This document shows positions 6,468-16,790 of a stretch of 25,649 nucleotides of DNA, in pieces. The DNA is from a virus. The notes beneath the pieces were generated by a model. It was not told the origin of the DNA. It did not search any database and worked only from the letters and a program-made list of their open reading frames with translations. Position 1 is the stretch's first letter. Every line of letters begins with the position of its first letter. The position numbers and the translations under genes are program-made. The stretch is taken from the IMG/VR virus record IMGVR_UViG_3300021170_000065, positions 1-25,649 of that record, one strand, 5' to 3'.

Positions 6468-7523
6468 ATGGTTGCCCCGATTGAAAAGACGGTGGATGCA
6501 AAGGGTATGCCCTTGCCACCGATTGATCCGAATGTTGTTGTCCCCCCAAGAGTTAAGCTGGAAGCCGATCGCGCCGCCCAGCTTCATGCCCAGGCATACA
6601 GCCCACAGGCTAATCCACCTGTTGTTACTGTACCGGTAACATCGTCGCCGACTGTTCAACCGGTTACTATTGTAACTCCAGCACCTTCTCAACCTAACGA
6701 TGACCGTGCTTCCTGGGGCGTTAACGAATGGATGCACCAAGCCAAGTCCATGGAAGGACGGTTTAAGCAGACCCAGGAAACTGTCCAATCGCTCCAATCA
6801 AGCCTATCCGAAGTAACTGCTGCGCTTGCTAGTACCCAGGTCCGCCAGCCTGTGAACCAGCCACCACCGGTTACTCCTACTCCACCTGTTCCTTTGATCA
6901 CCAAGGAAGACGTGGAAACTTATGGGCAGGACTTCTTAAGTGTGGCACAGCGCGCCGCTTTACAGGCGGTGCAGCCTACGTTGATGAAGCTTGAGCAAGA
7001 TAATAGGCGTCTGGAACAACGGCTACAAAACCAAGCCAATCAAAGTATCGAGGCTACGCTTGATACTGAGGTTCCTAATTGGCCACAAATTAATGTGAGC
7101 CCCCGTTTTAAGGCTTGGTTGCGTTTACGAGATGTTTACTCACGTCAAGTAAGACAGGATTTGCTGAACCAAGCACATAAGGCCGCTGATGCCGCCGCGG
7201 TGGTTGCGTTCTTCAAGGGCTTCCTCGCTGAGGAAGAAGCTACAGGGTCCACTGAGTTTCTGACGAACCAACAGCCTGCGCTCACTGCCCAGCCTGCCAC
7301 CCCGTCAGTAGAGCTTCAAACGCTCGCAGCCCCTGGCCATGCAAAGCCGGCTACCGGTACCCAACCGGGGCAGTCCGCTGATGCTCCCATCTGGATCACT
7401 CGCGGCCAAATCACGCAGTTCTATAAGAATGTGCGTGAAGGCGTGTACGCAGGCAGAGAACAGGATCGCATGAACGATGAAGCGATCATTTTCGAATGCC
7501 AACGCGCTGGTCGTGTTCGTTAA
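6468..7523 (+). CDS. probable head scaffolding protein
   Basis: 351 aa, directly upstream of the major capsid gene, as expected for scaffolds of podoviruses. The order is a Pro/Val/Thr-rich disordered N-terminus (about 1-80), a helical coiled-coil stretch around 84-115 (FKQTQETVQSLQSSLSEV), a Pro-rich linker, a second long helical region around 155-190 (LMKLEQDNRRLEQRLQNQ), a helical domain, another flexible segment, and a charged C-terminus with WITRGQITQFYKNV. Charged C-terminal helices are how P22-type scaffolds bind coat protein. No protease triad is seen. AGGAG at 6458-6462 precedes the ATG. The call rests on position and architecture, not on a conserved motif. Confidence 0.7.
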   Translation: MVAPIEKTVDAKGMPLPPIDPNVVVPPRVKLEADRAAQLHAQAYSPQANPPVVTVPVTSSPTVQPVTIVTPAPSQPNDDRASWGVNEWMHQAKSMEGRFKQTQETVQSLQSSLSEVTAALASTQVRQPVNQPPPVTPTPPVPLITKEDVETYGQDFLSVAQRAALQAVQPTLMKLEQDNRRLEQRLQNQANQSIEATLDTEVPNWPQINVSPRFKAWLRLRDVYSRQVRQDLLNQAHKAADAAAVVAFFKGFLAEEEATGSTEFLTNQQPALTAQPATPSVELQTLAAPGHAKPATGTQPGQSADAPIWITRGQITQFYKNVREGVYAGREQDRMNDEAIIFECQRAGRVR

Positions 7524-7527
7524 TCAA

Positions 7528-7560
7528 GGGAGTTATTGACCATAGACATGGCTAACTCCC
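7528..7560 (+). promoter_or_regulatory. stem-loop between scaffold and capsid genes
   Basis: GGGAGTTA at 7528-7535 pairs perfectly with TAACTCCC at 7553-7560, and inside it CCAT (7540-7543) pairs with ATGG (7548-7551) around an AGAC loop. No run of T follows, so it is not a standard intrinsic terminator. It could stabilise the capsid mRNA, be an RNase III processing site, or partly attenuate transcription. The capsid ATG follows 17 bases later. Confidence 0.5.
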
Positions 7561-7577
7561 AAACATAGGGGTTAGTC

Positions 7578-8585
7578 ATGCCCATTCCTTCTGGTGCATT
7601 TCCTATTGCCCCGGCTGGTGGCACTAGTATTTATCCGGCTGGCGGTACTGCTAACACCCTTCAGGCGACTGGGTTTATCCCGGAAATCTGGAGCGGCAAG
7701 CTTGTGGAGAAGTTCTACGCAAGCACTGTCCTTGCTGCGATTAGCAACACGGACTACGAGGGTGAAATTCGTAATAAGGGCGACCGGGTGAAAATCCGAA
7801 CGAAGCCCACGATCACCATTAGAAACTACTCTGCCGACGAATTGCTTCCTCTGGACCGCCCAAGCGGTGGCACGGTGGAACTTTATATCGGTAACGGTAA
7901 GTTCTTCTCGCTGATCCTTGACGACGTGATGGAAATTCAGAGCGATCTGAATATTCTCTCTATGTGGTCAGACGATGCTGCCCAGCAGCTTAAGATCGCT
8001 GTTGACACCGACGTTCTGGATGGCATTGCCAACCAGATGGTTGCTGCTAACCGTGGGACGGCTGCGGGCGTCATCACCGGTAACGTCAACCTTGGCGTGA
8101 CTGGCTCGCCACTTTCTGTTGTGGCGCGTGATCCTACCTCGGGCGAAGTTGAGTTGCTCGATGTGCTCATGCGTATGGGTCAGGTTCTTGACGAGCAGAA
8201 CATTCCGGAAGTCGGCCGATGGGTCGTTATGCCGGCGTGGGCTGGCAGGATGGTCAAGCAGTCTGAACTCCGTCAGGCTTATCTGTCTGGTGACAGCGTT
8301 AGCATGTTGCGTAATGGGCGGCTGGGCATGATTGACCGGTTCACGCTCTATATCAGCAACCTGCTTCCGAACAACAGCACGGACGCTGTGAACTTTGCTC
8401 CGGGTGAGTGGCCGATCTACGCGGGCCATGCACATGGGCTCACGTTCGCCAGCCAGATTTCGAAGGTCGAAACGCTGCGAAGCGAGTTGACCTTTGGTCA
8501 GGTGCTTCGTGGCCTCCAAGTCTATGGCTATCAGGTTGTGGACGGCAAGGCGCTGGTCCAGGCCCAGGTTACCCCTGGCTCGTAA
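7578..8585 (+). CDS. major capsid protein (P22 coat-like, HK97 fold)
   Basis: 335 aa. An N-terminal flexible arm is followed by FIPEIWSGKLVEKFYASTVLA, the typical start of P22-type coat proteins, then GEIRNKGDRVKIRTKP and a long spine-helix region (WSDDAAQQLKIAVDTDVLDG) and the P-domain segment VGRWVVMPAWAGRMV. The end VETLRSELTFGQVLRGLQVYG matches the usual C-terminal strand with the variable VDGKALV close. It forms the icosahedral shell after scaffold-directed assembly. The start at 7578 follows AGGGG at 7567-7571. It is flanked by a stem-loop upstream and a strong terminator downstream, consistent with separate high expression. Confidence 0.9.
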   Translation: MPIPSGAFPIAPAGGTSIYPAGGTANTLQATGFIPEIWSGKLVEKFYASTVLAAISNTDYEGEIRNKGDRVKIRTKPTITIRNYSADELLPLDRPSGGTVELYIGNGKFFSLILDDVMEIQSDLNILSMWSDDAAQQLKIAVDTDVLDGIANQMVAANRGTAAGVITGNVNLGVTGSPLSVVARDPTSGEVELLDVLMRMGQVLDEQNIPEVGRWVVMPAWAGRMVKQSELRQAYLSGDSVSMLRNGRLGMIDRFTLYISNLLPNNSTDAVNFAPGEWPIYAGHAHGLTFASQISKVETLRSELTFGQVLRGLQVYGYQVVDGKALVQAQVTPGS

Positions 8586-8610
8586 TAAAGCCAGCCTTTA
8601 ACACGAACTT

Positions 8611-8645
8611 AAGGCCCCCCGTGTAATAACGGGGGGCTTTATTAT
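8611..8645 (+). terminator. intrinsic terminator after the capsid gene
   Basis: GCCCCCCG at 8614-8621 pairs with CGGGGGGC at 8630-8637 across an 8-base loop, extended by AAG/TTT pairing, and followed by TTTATTAT. This is a strong GC-rich hairpin with a T-rich tail located 26 bases after the capsid stop codon. It would end or reduce transcription between the highly expressed capsid gene and the adaptor genes. Confidence 0.9.
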
Positions 8646-8654
8646 GAGGTTCAC

Positions 8655-9092
8655 ATGGCATTCGACATTGTGGGCGACTATCTAGACGATGCCAGGACCT
8701 TGCTCCAGGACCAACTCGTCCCGTATCGATATTCCACGTCTGACCTGATCAACGCCCTAAATCTCACAATGATGGACGTGCGACGGCTTCGCCCTGATCT
8801 TCTTATCGACTACCTCGATAATGTGCCTCAGTATGAGTGGAATGACGCAGCTTCTACGCTTGTTCCTGGTGTAGATGCTAACTTTGATGATGACGATAAC
8901 CCTACATGGACCATGTGGGTGCCAATAGAACAGCCATTCCGCCGCGCACTAGTGTTTGGGATCGTCGGTCATGCTATGCAGCGTGATCAAGAGGATATCG
9001 AAGATGAACGTGCTCTTGCACGGTTGATGACTTTCGAGAATATTCTCACTGAAGAGAAATCCACTAAAGGTATGGCACCGCCGAAGGGTTAA
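8655..9092 (+). CDS. probable head-tail adaptor protein
   Basis: 145 aa, mostly helical and acidic. The opening YLDDARTLLQDQ...YSTSDLINALNLTMMDVRRLRPDLL is the pattern of small phage adaptor proteins of the DUF6682-like kind that sit under the portal. GAGG at 8645-8648 precedes the ATG at 8655. Its position right after the capsid gene and before a second neck-like gene fits this role. Product probably forms a ring at the portal/tail junction. No enzymatic motif is present. Confidence 0.6.
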   Translation: MAFDIVGDYLDDARTLLQDQLVPYRYSTSDLINALNLTMMDVRRLRPDLLIDYLDNVPQYEWNDAASTLVPGVDANFDDDDNPTWTMWVPIEQPFRRALVFGIVGHAMQRDQEDIEDERALARLMTFENILTEEKSTKGMAPPKG

Positions 9093-9094
9093 AA

Positions 9095-9907
9095 ATGTCA
9101 GACGACGGCTGGAATGAATTTTGGCTTGGTCCTACTGGCGCCACCGGTGCCAGCGGCCCAGCCTTCCTGGGAATTACCGGAGCGGTAACTGGCCCAGCGT
9201 TTTTTGGTGTGACCGGTGCTAGTGGTCCCGCTGCTGGAACGGTGGTACCAGTTGAGCCCCATACTGGCTATCTATATAAGCGAGCACGAATTGAGCTAGT
9301 AGGCGCCAGTGACGCCATGATACGTATGGCTATGTACGATGTGTTCGTTGAGTTCTTCAACGATAGCAAAGTATGGATCGAGCAAATTCCAGGGCTTCTT
9401 TTGCCTGGGATAGTCTTATATCAACTTGTGCCGGGTCAACCACAGAGCCTTGGTGATCCTATCCCTGCTGGTAAGATTATTGCGCTTACTGGTGTACTTG
9501 ATTTGAATGGTATCTTTATTACGGCGGCTATGCCGCAACTAAACGTTTTGCAAATCCAATATCCGCAGAGTGTAACCACTCCTGTTTTTGCGGTAGTAGT
9601 AAAGAGCGTTGACAGGCCGCAAGACCCAGATTTGCCGGATATACCACAGTCGATTATGGATAAGTATGAGCCATATTTATTGGCTGGCATTAAAGCTAAA
9701 CTTATGCTTCAACCTAATCGCCCATATTCAGACCCTAAAATGGGTTCGTTGAATTATCAGTATTTCCGACAAGGTGTAAATATCGCACGTGTGGCAGCTA
9801 TGCGCCAGAATACTAACGGATCGCAGGCGTGGGCATACCCACAGAATTTCCGTACTCGTTCGCAGCAAGGTTGGGTAGTTTCAACCGGACAATGGTGGAA
9901 CCTGTAA
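9095..9907 (+). CDS. neck/head-tail connector-like protein with short collagen-like N-terminus
   Basis: 270 aa. Residues 11-47 hold an irregular collagen-like stretch (GPTGATGASGPAFLGITGAV and a second similar unit), fused to a globular C-terminal domain. The end part, YEPYLLAGIKAKLMLQPNRPY and then YFRQGVNIARVAAMRQN, resembles phage neck proteins that follow the first adaptor. It begins two bases after the previous stop. The fusion of a collagen-like leader to a neck-type protein is unusual and might provide a docking point for fibres. Confidence is moderate for a structural neck role and low for details. Confidence 0.55.
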   Translation: MSDDGWNEFWLGPTGATGASGPAFLGITGAVTGPAFFGVTGASGPAAGTVVPVEPHTGYLYKRARIELVGASDAMIRMAMYDVFVEFFNDSKVWIEQIPGLLLPGIVLYQLVPGQPQSLGDPIPAGKIIALTGVLDLNGIFITAAMPQLNVLQIQYPQSVTTPVFAVVVKSVDRPQDPDLPDIPQSIMDKYEPYLLAGIKAKLMLQPNRPYSDPKMGSLNYQYFRQGVNIARVAAMRQNTNGSQAWAYPQNFRTRSQQGWVVSTGQWWNL

Positions 9908-9908
9908 A

Positions 9909-10288
9909 ATGGATATCGATCGCCGCGGTATAACCCGTGTAGATTTTACCATTGGAAACAATGTGTGGTGGGATGACCAATTGCAGCTTGGTGATCCTAG
10001 TGATTTTTCGTGGACGTTAAGCGGTGCAAACTTTTATCTCAGCATCAAGAACACAGATGACGATGCAACCCCGATACTCGCACTAACTAGTGCTGCTGGT
10101 CAAATTCAGGTAGTTGATCCGATCAATCGCATACTAGGTATGAATGTGCCTGATGCGACTATTCGTAATGCTCTACCTGAAGGGGATTACATCTATGACT
10201 GTTTGATGCAGACCATTTCCAGTGGGCAAGTGGATGGTTTGTTCTATGGCAAAATACACGTGGAGCAGGGAATAACCCTACCACCGAC

Positions 10289-10292
<4 letters not shown>
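9909..10292 (+). CDS. small beta-rich virion protein (unknown)
   Basis: 127 aa, beta-strand rich: [20 protein letters not shown], then [27 protein letters not shown] and a C-terminal [12 protein letters not shown]. This arrangement of short strands recalls the immunoglobulin-like or BppU-like small structural proteins found ahead of fibre genes. It starts one base after the preceding stop and overlaps the first large collagen-like gene by ATGA. Likely a baseplate/fibre-attachment component; the function is inferred from position. Confidence 0.5.
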
Positions 10293-11701
<1,409 letters not shown>

Positions 11702-11753
11702 CTGAAAGTATAGAGTTTTCACGTAGGTTCGATCAACTAGGAGGAACTTAACC

Positions 11754-12179
11754 ATGGCTACGACACCTAACTCAATTGTTACCGTTCAAACGCCGAAGAA
11801 CGGTAAGGTTCAGATTGCTAATGGGGATGCGCAGACCCAGAAGACCGTGTATACGGGTGGCGCAAACGGTAGTAAGTTGGTGGGGCTTATCTTTTCATCG
11901 ACTGATACATCTGCGCGCGATGTGCAGATTTCCATTACGAACGGTGGCACATCTTACGTGCTGGGAACTGTCACTGTGCCTATCGGTGCCGGTAACTCTG
12001 GCTCCGTTCCGTCTGTGAATGGTTTTAACAGTACACAGTTGCCGGGTCTCGCCGTAGATAGCGATGGCAATCCGTTTATTTTCTTGCTTAGCGCGAGCGA
12101 CACGTTGACGGTTTCTGCGCTCACTACCGTGACCAGCGGCAAGCTGATCAGCGTCAACGTTATGGGTGGTGATTTCTAA
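11754..12179 (+). CDS. small beta-rich virion protein, probable fibre or decoration component
   Basis: 141 aa, preceded by the strong ribosome binding site AGGAGG at 11740-11745. The protein is rich in Thr, Ser, Val and Gly, with strands such as KLVGLIFSSTDTSARDVQISI and a C-terminal LTTVTSGKLISVNVMG. It resembles small phage decoration or fibre proteins of unassigned function. The 52-base gap before it contains no clear terminator. A structural role is inferred from the composition and from lying inside the fibre gene block. Confidence 0.5.
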   Translation: MATTPNSIVTVQTPKNGKVQIANGDAQTQKTVYTGGANGSKLVGLIFSSTDTSARDVQISITNGGTSYVLGTVTVPIGAGNSGSVPSVNGFNSTQLPGLAVDSDGNPFIFLLSASDTLTVSALTTVTSGKLISVNVMGGDF

Positions 12180-12180
12180 G

Positions 12181-13155
12181 ATGTTCACCAACGCCCAAAG
12201 CAGACTATACGCGCGAAGATGGCTCCACGGAGGGGCCGTCTTCACGCTTTATACGTCTTCTTCTACTTATATTCCAACACCAGGATGTTCCACTTGCCGG
12301 GCGATTGGACAAGGGGGTGGCGGTGGCGGCGGTGGCGGTGCTAAACAAGCGTCTGGCACCGCCGCTTCTGGGGCTGGAGGCGGCGGTGGCGGTGGTAAAT
12401 TTGATACTACGTTTCGTATTTCTGATTTAGGAGTATCTCAAGCTATTACTATCGGTGCTGCTGGTCAAGCGGGTATAGCAGCTACCGTAAATTCTACTGC
12501 TGGAGGTAATGGTGGAGCAGGTGGTGCGACTACATTTGGTAATTTAGCTTATGCAGGACGAGGCGGTGGCGGTGCTGGGGGCCAGCTTAATGCTGCTAGT
12601 GGTGGGGGTGGATCAGCATCATGGGGTACGGGTTCAAATAACGGTGTTGATGGGGGAAACTCTTCAGGTACTGCTGGTGGAGCCGCTGGAAATTTTGGTA
12701 ATGCTGGCGGCAGTGGCGCAAATGGTAGTAACACTTCTGTTTACGGCGTGGGGAGCAGTGGTGCTGGATGTGGCGCAACTGGTGTAGCTTTTGCAGGAGG
12801 CATTTGCTTAAACGGAGGTGCGGGTGGTGGTTCTGGCGGCGGCATTACTTCCGCTCCTGCATCTAATAATGGTGGAAATGGTGGGGTAGCTTTTTCTGGT
12901 GGGAATACTAACGTAGGCGGATTAGGAGGTACATCCGGTACTCCAAACGGTGCTAATTCCCCAGCGCTTATTGAACTATATGTTCCTGGTCATGGTGGTG
13001 GCGGCGGATATGGGAATTCAGCAGGAAATGCAGGAAATGGTGGAAATGGTATACAAGGTGGCGGTGGTGGTGGTGGCGGATCATGTTTGAATGCTAATAC
13101 GCCGGGAACTGGCGGTACTGGCGGCGCTGGATGGCTTCTAACTATAGAGACATAA
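12181..13155 (+). CDS. glycine-rich fibre/adhesin-like protein
   Basis: 324 aa from ATG 12181, one base after the preceding stop (a GTG at 12166 is open but would overlap that gene and is less likely). After about 45 residues that resemble the entry of the phage glycine-rich domain (FTLYTSSSTYIPTPG), the rest is dominated by Gly runs of up to nine residues, alternating with GG-A-GG, GN-GG and Ser/Asn-rich segments. SQAITIGAAGQAG and TTFGNLAYAGRGG are typical for the Gly_rich domain of tail fibre proteins. Related glycine-rich domains (for example the phage S16/T2-type gp38 adhesin) fold as packed polyglycine II helices and bind receptors. It probably decorates the tail fibre tip. The product is likely extracellular virion surface; receptor unknown. 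Confidence 0.7.
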   Translation: MFTNAQSRLYARRWLHGGAVFTLYTSSSTYIPTPGCSTCRAIGQGGGGGGGGGAKQASGTAASGAGGGGGGGKFDTTFRISDLGVSQAITIGAAGQAGIAATVNSTAGGNGGAGGATTFGNLAYAGRGGGGAGGQLNAASGGGGSASWGTGSNNGVDGGNSSGTAGGAAGNFGNAGGSGANGSNTSVYGVGSSGAGCGATGVAFAGGICLNGGAGGGSGGGITSAPASNNGGNGGVAFSGGNTNVGGLGGTSGTPNGANSPALIELYVPGHGGGGGYGNSAGNAGNGGNGIQGGGGGGGGSCLNANTPGTGGTGGAGWLLTIET

Positions 13156-13156
13156 T

Positions 13157-13549
13157 ATGGCTGTTTATATGCTTACAGGAAATGGACCTCCTAATGTGAT
13201 TTTATGGGACGGTTCATCTTCATATACGCCGCCTTCTGGGATGATTTTGGCAGTGTATAATGCATCTACGTTTGCTGCTGCTGTAACTACATGGAATAAT
13301 AGCTTAACTTTATCGCAATGGCAGGCTATTTGGCAATCTAATCTCGATATATTTTTAGATCAATTCATGAATTTGAATGCGTTCATTCGCGCAGGTACGT
13401 TGACAAATGTAACGGGTACACAGGTGGGAAACTTTTTGGCGACTATATGTAATAATTATCGTACGCTTCGTGCATCTATTGCAGCGGCAGCAACCCCCGC
13501 TGCTGTGCAAGCTATTAACATAAACTCTGGTTGGCCTGCTAATCCATAA
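13157..13549 (+). CDS. hypothetical small protein in fibre block
   Basis: 130 aa, starting one base after the glycine-rich gene. The N-terminal 35 residues are beta-like (VILWDGSSSYTPPSG), which echoes the SSSTYIPTPG entry of the glycine-rich neighbour. The rest is helical and Ala/Asn-rich (WNNSLTLSQWQAIWQSNLDIF). It could be a fibre assembly chaperone or a minor fibre part, but no known motif supports either. I do not recognise the family. Confidence 0.6.
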   Translation: MAVYMLTGNGPPNVILWDGSSSYTPPSGMILAVYNASTFAAAVTTWNNSLTLSQWQAIWQSNLDIFLDQFMNLNAFIRAGTLTNVTGTQVGNFLATICNNYRTLRASIAAAATPAAVQAININSGWPANP

Positions 13550-13561
13550 GGTTTGCCCATA

Positions 13562-15204
<1,643 letters not shown>

Positions 15205-15205
15205 C

Positions 15206-15436
15206 ATGTGGACAAAGATCAAAGCGTTCCATTGGAACTCTCTCACGGTGGCATGGTCCCATTTTCTCCTGTGGGTCGGGCTCGCACAGGAAGCCCTATA
15301 CCAGTTTCCTGATGTGGCACAGCAAGTAGGACTAGCGCAATATGTCCCTCCTAATTATCTTGGGCACTATACTCTTGGTATTGCTGCTATTACTTTGGCT
15401 GCTCGCATGCGTACTCTAAAGAGAGACCCACAATGA
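15206..15436 (+). CDS. small membrane protein, holin-like
   Basis: 76 aa from ATG 15206 (an in-frame GTG at 15194 lies inside the previous gene). It has a hydrophobic segment at about residues 10-25 (SLTVAWSHFLLWVGLA) and a second at about 55-67 (YTLGIAAITLAARM), with a basic end (RTLKRDPQ). Comparable short phage proteins that start with a WxxIKAF segment are usually listed as putative holins. It is coupled to another membrane protein by ATGA. Two consecutive membrane proteins suggest a lysis module, but no endolysin is seen nearby. Confidence 0.5.
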   Translation: MWTKIKAFHWNSLTVAWSHFLLWVGLAQEALYQFPDVAQQVGLAQYVPPNYLGHYTLGIAAITLAARMRTLKRDPQ

Positions 15437-15801
15437 TAGCTTTCCTTGGACTAATCGGGCAATTTTTCCAGCTTGTTCCTGGGCTTACTGGGCTTGGGCA
15501 GACGTGGGTAAAGGCTCACTACGATGCACAGACCCAACAGATTATGGCACGGCTTCAGTGTGATCGAGATACAGCAGTCGCGGTCCTCCAGATGCAAAGT
15601 GAAGTGCAGGTAAAGTGGTGGTTTGTTGCGGCTATACCGCCTCTCTTTGCTTTGCCTTTTGTCTTGTATGTTTGGCGTTGTGTTGTTTGGGATAATGTGG
15701 TAATGGGGGGAGCTACCTCTACACCAGCACTTGGAGGTAACCTTGCGACGATCTTTGTGATGATTGTCACATTTTATTTTGCTGCTGGTATGCGTAAATA
15801 G
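15433..15801 (+). CDS. putative holin (GTA/3TM holin-like)
   Basis: 122 aa. N-terminal hydrophobic/amphipathic segment (IAFLGLIGQFFQLVPGL), a charged linker with QTQQIMARLQCDRD, then two clear membrane segments at about residues 58-78 (WFVAAIPPLFALPFVLYVW) and 102-118 (LATIFVMIVTFYFAAGM). The VVWDNVVMG between them is typical of the gene transfer agent-like 3-TM holins. It would sit in the inner membrane and time lysis. It is coupled to the previous membrane protein. Confidence 0.6.
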   Translation: MIAFLGLIGQFFQLVPGLTGLGQTWVKAHYDAQTQQIMARLQCDRDTAVAVLQMQSEVQVKWWFVAAIPPLFALPFVLYVWRCVVWDNVVMGGATSTPALGGNLATIFVMIVTFYFAAGMRK

Positions 15802-15810
15802 GAGACCCAC

Positions 15811-15990
15811 ATGGCCATCCATATCAAAAAGAGCCACGAAGGACTGCTTCATAAGAACCTTGGCGTACCGCAAGGTAAGCCTATCCCATCTGGCAAGTTG
15901 GCTTCTGCGAAGAACTCTGCTGATCCGGCAGTGCGCAAGCGGGCTACATTTGCCGAAAACGCTAAACATTGGAACCACAAAGGTAAGTGA
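15811..15990 (+). CDS. small conserved phage protein (HIKKSHEG family)
   Basis: 59 aa, short but well supported: AGGAG at 15800-15804 precedes the ATG, and the product (MAIHIKKSHEGLLHKNLGVP, then AVRKRATFAENAKHWNHKGK) matches a small basic protein that recurs in many unrelated phages, usually beside virion genes. It contains KSHEGLLH near the N-terminus and a FAENAKHW end. The function is unknown. It may be a DNA-binding or capsid-associated protein. Confidence 0.8.
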   Translation: MAIHIKKSHEGLLHKNLGVPQGKPIPSGKLASAKNSADPAVRKRATFAENAKHWNHKGK

Positions 15991-16000
15991 GGATACCCCC

Positions 16001-16378
16001 ATGCCCGAAGTTAGTGATGAAGGTGCATACGAAGCTATCGTGACGCCTACGAGCGTTGACTACGTGAAAAAGCCTGAACCAGAGAAAACAGGTCAGGCGT
16101 ATGTTGAACCTGCGCGTGCCAAGACCACACGTGAACTGGAAATCGAGGCTGGCAAGAGGCGTGTGGAGCAGTGTGCACGTGAGATGGCTAATCGTCCTCC
16201 TAGAATTATTTCTGAGGCAGAGCGACGGGCACAAGGGTTTAACGTTGAAGTGTTCAGGCCAAATACGGTATATGCTGATCGAGTGACAAGCGTTAACGGT
16301 ATGCCGGTTAATCAGCAGCTTGGCGCATTAATGCGGAGAGTTGGATCGAATAATGGCCAGAAAACCCCAAGTTCGTAA
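16001..16378 (+). CDS. hypothetical phage protein
   Basis: 125 aa from ATG 16001, with GAGG at 15989-15992. The sequence is mixed charged, with a helical middle (RELEIEAGKRRVEQCAREM) and a Pro/Arg-rich region (NRPPRIISEAERRAQGF). No signal peptide, membrane segment or catalytic motif is seen. Its end overlaps the endonuclease VII-like gene by 26 bases. I do not recognise the family. Part of the small-gene block between holins and nozzle. Confidence 0.65.
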   Translation: MPEVSDEGAYEAIVTPTSVDYVKKPEPEKTGQAYVEPARAKTTRELEIEAGKRRVEQCAREMANRPPRIISEAERRAQGFNVEVFRPNTVYADRVTSVNGMPVNQQLGALMRRVGSNNGQKTPSS

Positions 16379-16790
16379 ATATCCTGCGCCTGGACATGCT
16401 AGAGAAAAGCGTAAGGCATATAAACGTAAGCGATACGCAGAAAATAAGGCGGTTATATTAGCCGAACCGAGCCGTGCAAAATCTAGATTGAAACGAACTG
16501 AGCGATTGCGTGGAGGCGGCCATCGCCGGTATGATCTATGGAAACTTTATAGAATTACAGAAATAGAATGGGCTGACATGTTTGCGGCTCAAGGATGTCG
16601 TTGTGCGTCTTGTCCGTCAATAGAACCTTTTGGTAACGGATATTGGCATACAGACCATGATCATGTGACTGGTAAAGTTAGAGGTATTTTATGTGGCCCA
16701 TGTAATATGACGCTAGGTCACGCTAAAGATGATCCAGAACGGCTTCGTTCTCTTGCAGATTATGTGGAGAAACATCGTGGGAGGAATTAG
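16353..16790 (+). CDS. endonuclease VII-like HNH nuclease
   Basis: 145 aa. The N-terminal 60 residues are very basic. The catalytic part has C84-x-x-C87, then W98-H-T-D-H-D-H104, GKVRGILCGPCN (C114, C117) and the LGHAKDDPERL end. This is the zinc-binding betabetaalpha-metal pattern of the recombination endonuclease VII family (T4 gp49), which resolves branched DNA, here shorter than T4 gp49 (157 aa) but with the core intact. Role: resolving branched DNA before packaging, or a freestanding mobile nuclease. It overlaps both neighbours (26 and 14 bases), which argues against a recent insertion. Confidence 0.85.
   Translation: MARKPQVRKYPAPGHAREKRKAYKRKRYAENKAVILAEPSRAKSRLKRTERLRGGGHRRYDLWKLYRITEIEWADMFAAQGCRCASCPSIEPFGNGYWHTDHDHVTGKVRGILCGPCNMTLGHAKDDPERLRSLADYVEKHRGRN

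Noticed and set aside
8586-8654. tRNA-sized gap after the capsid gene
   Set aside because: The 69 bases hold an intrinsic terminator and a ribosome binding site; no cloverleaf or T-loop sequence is present.
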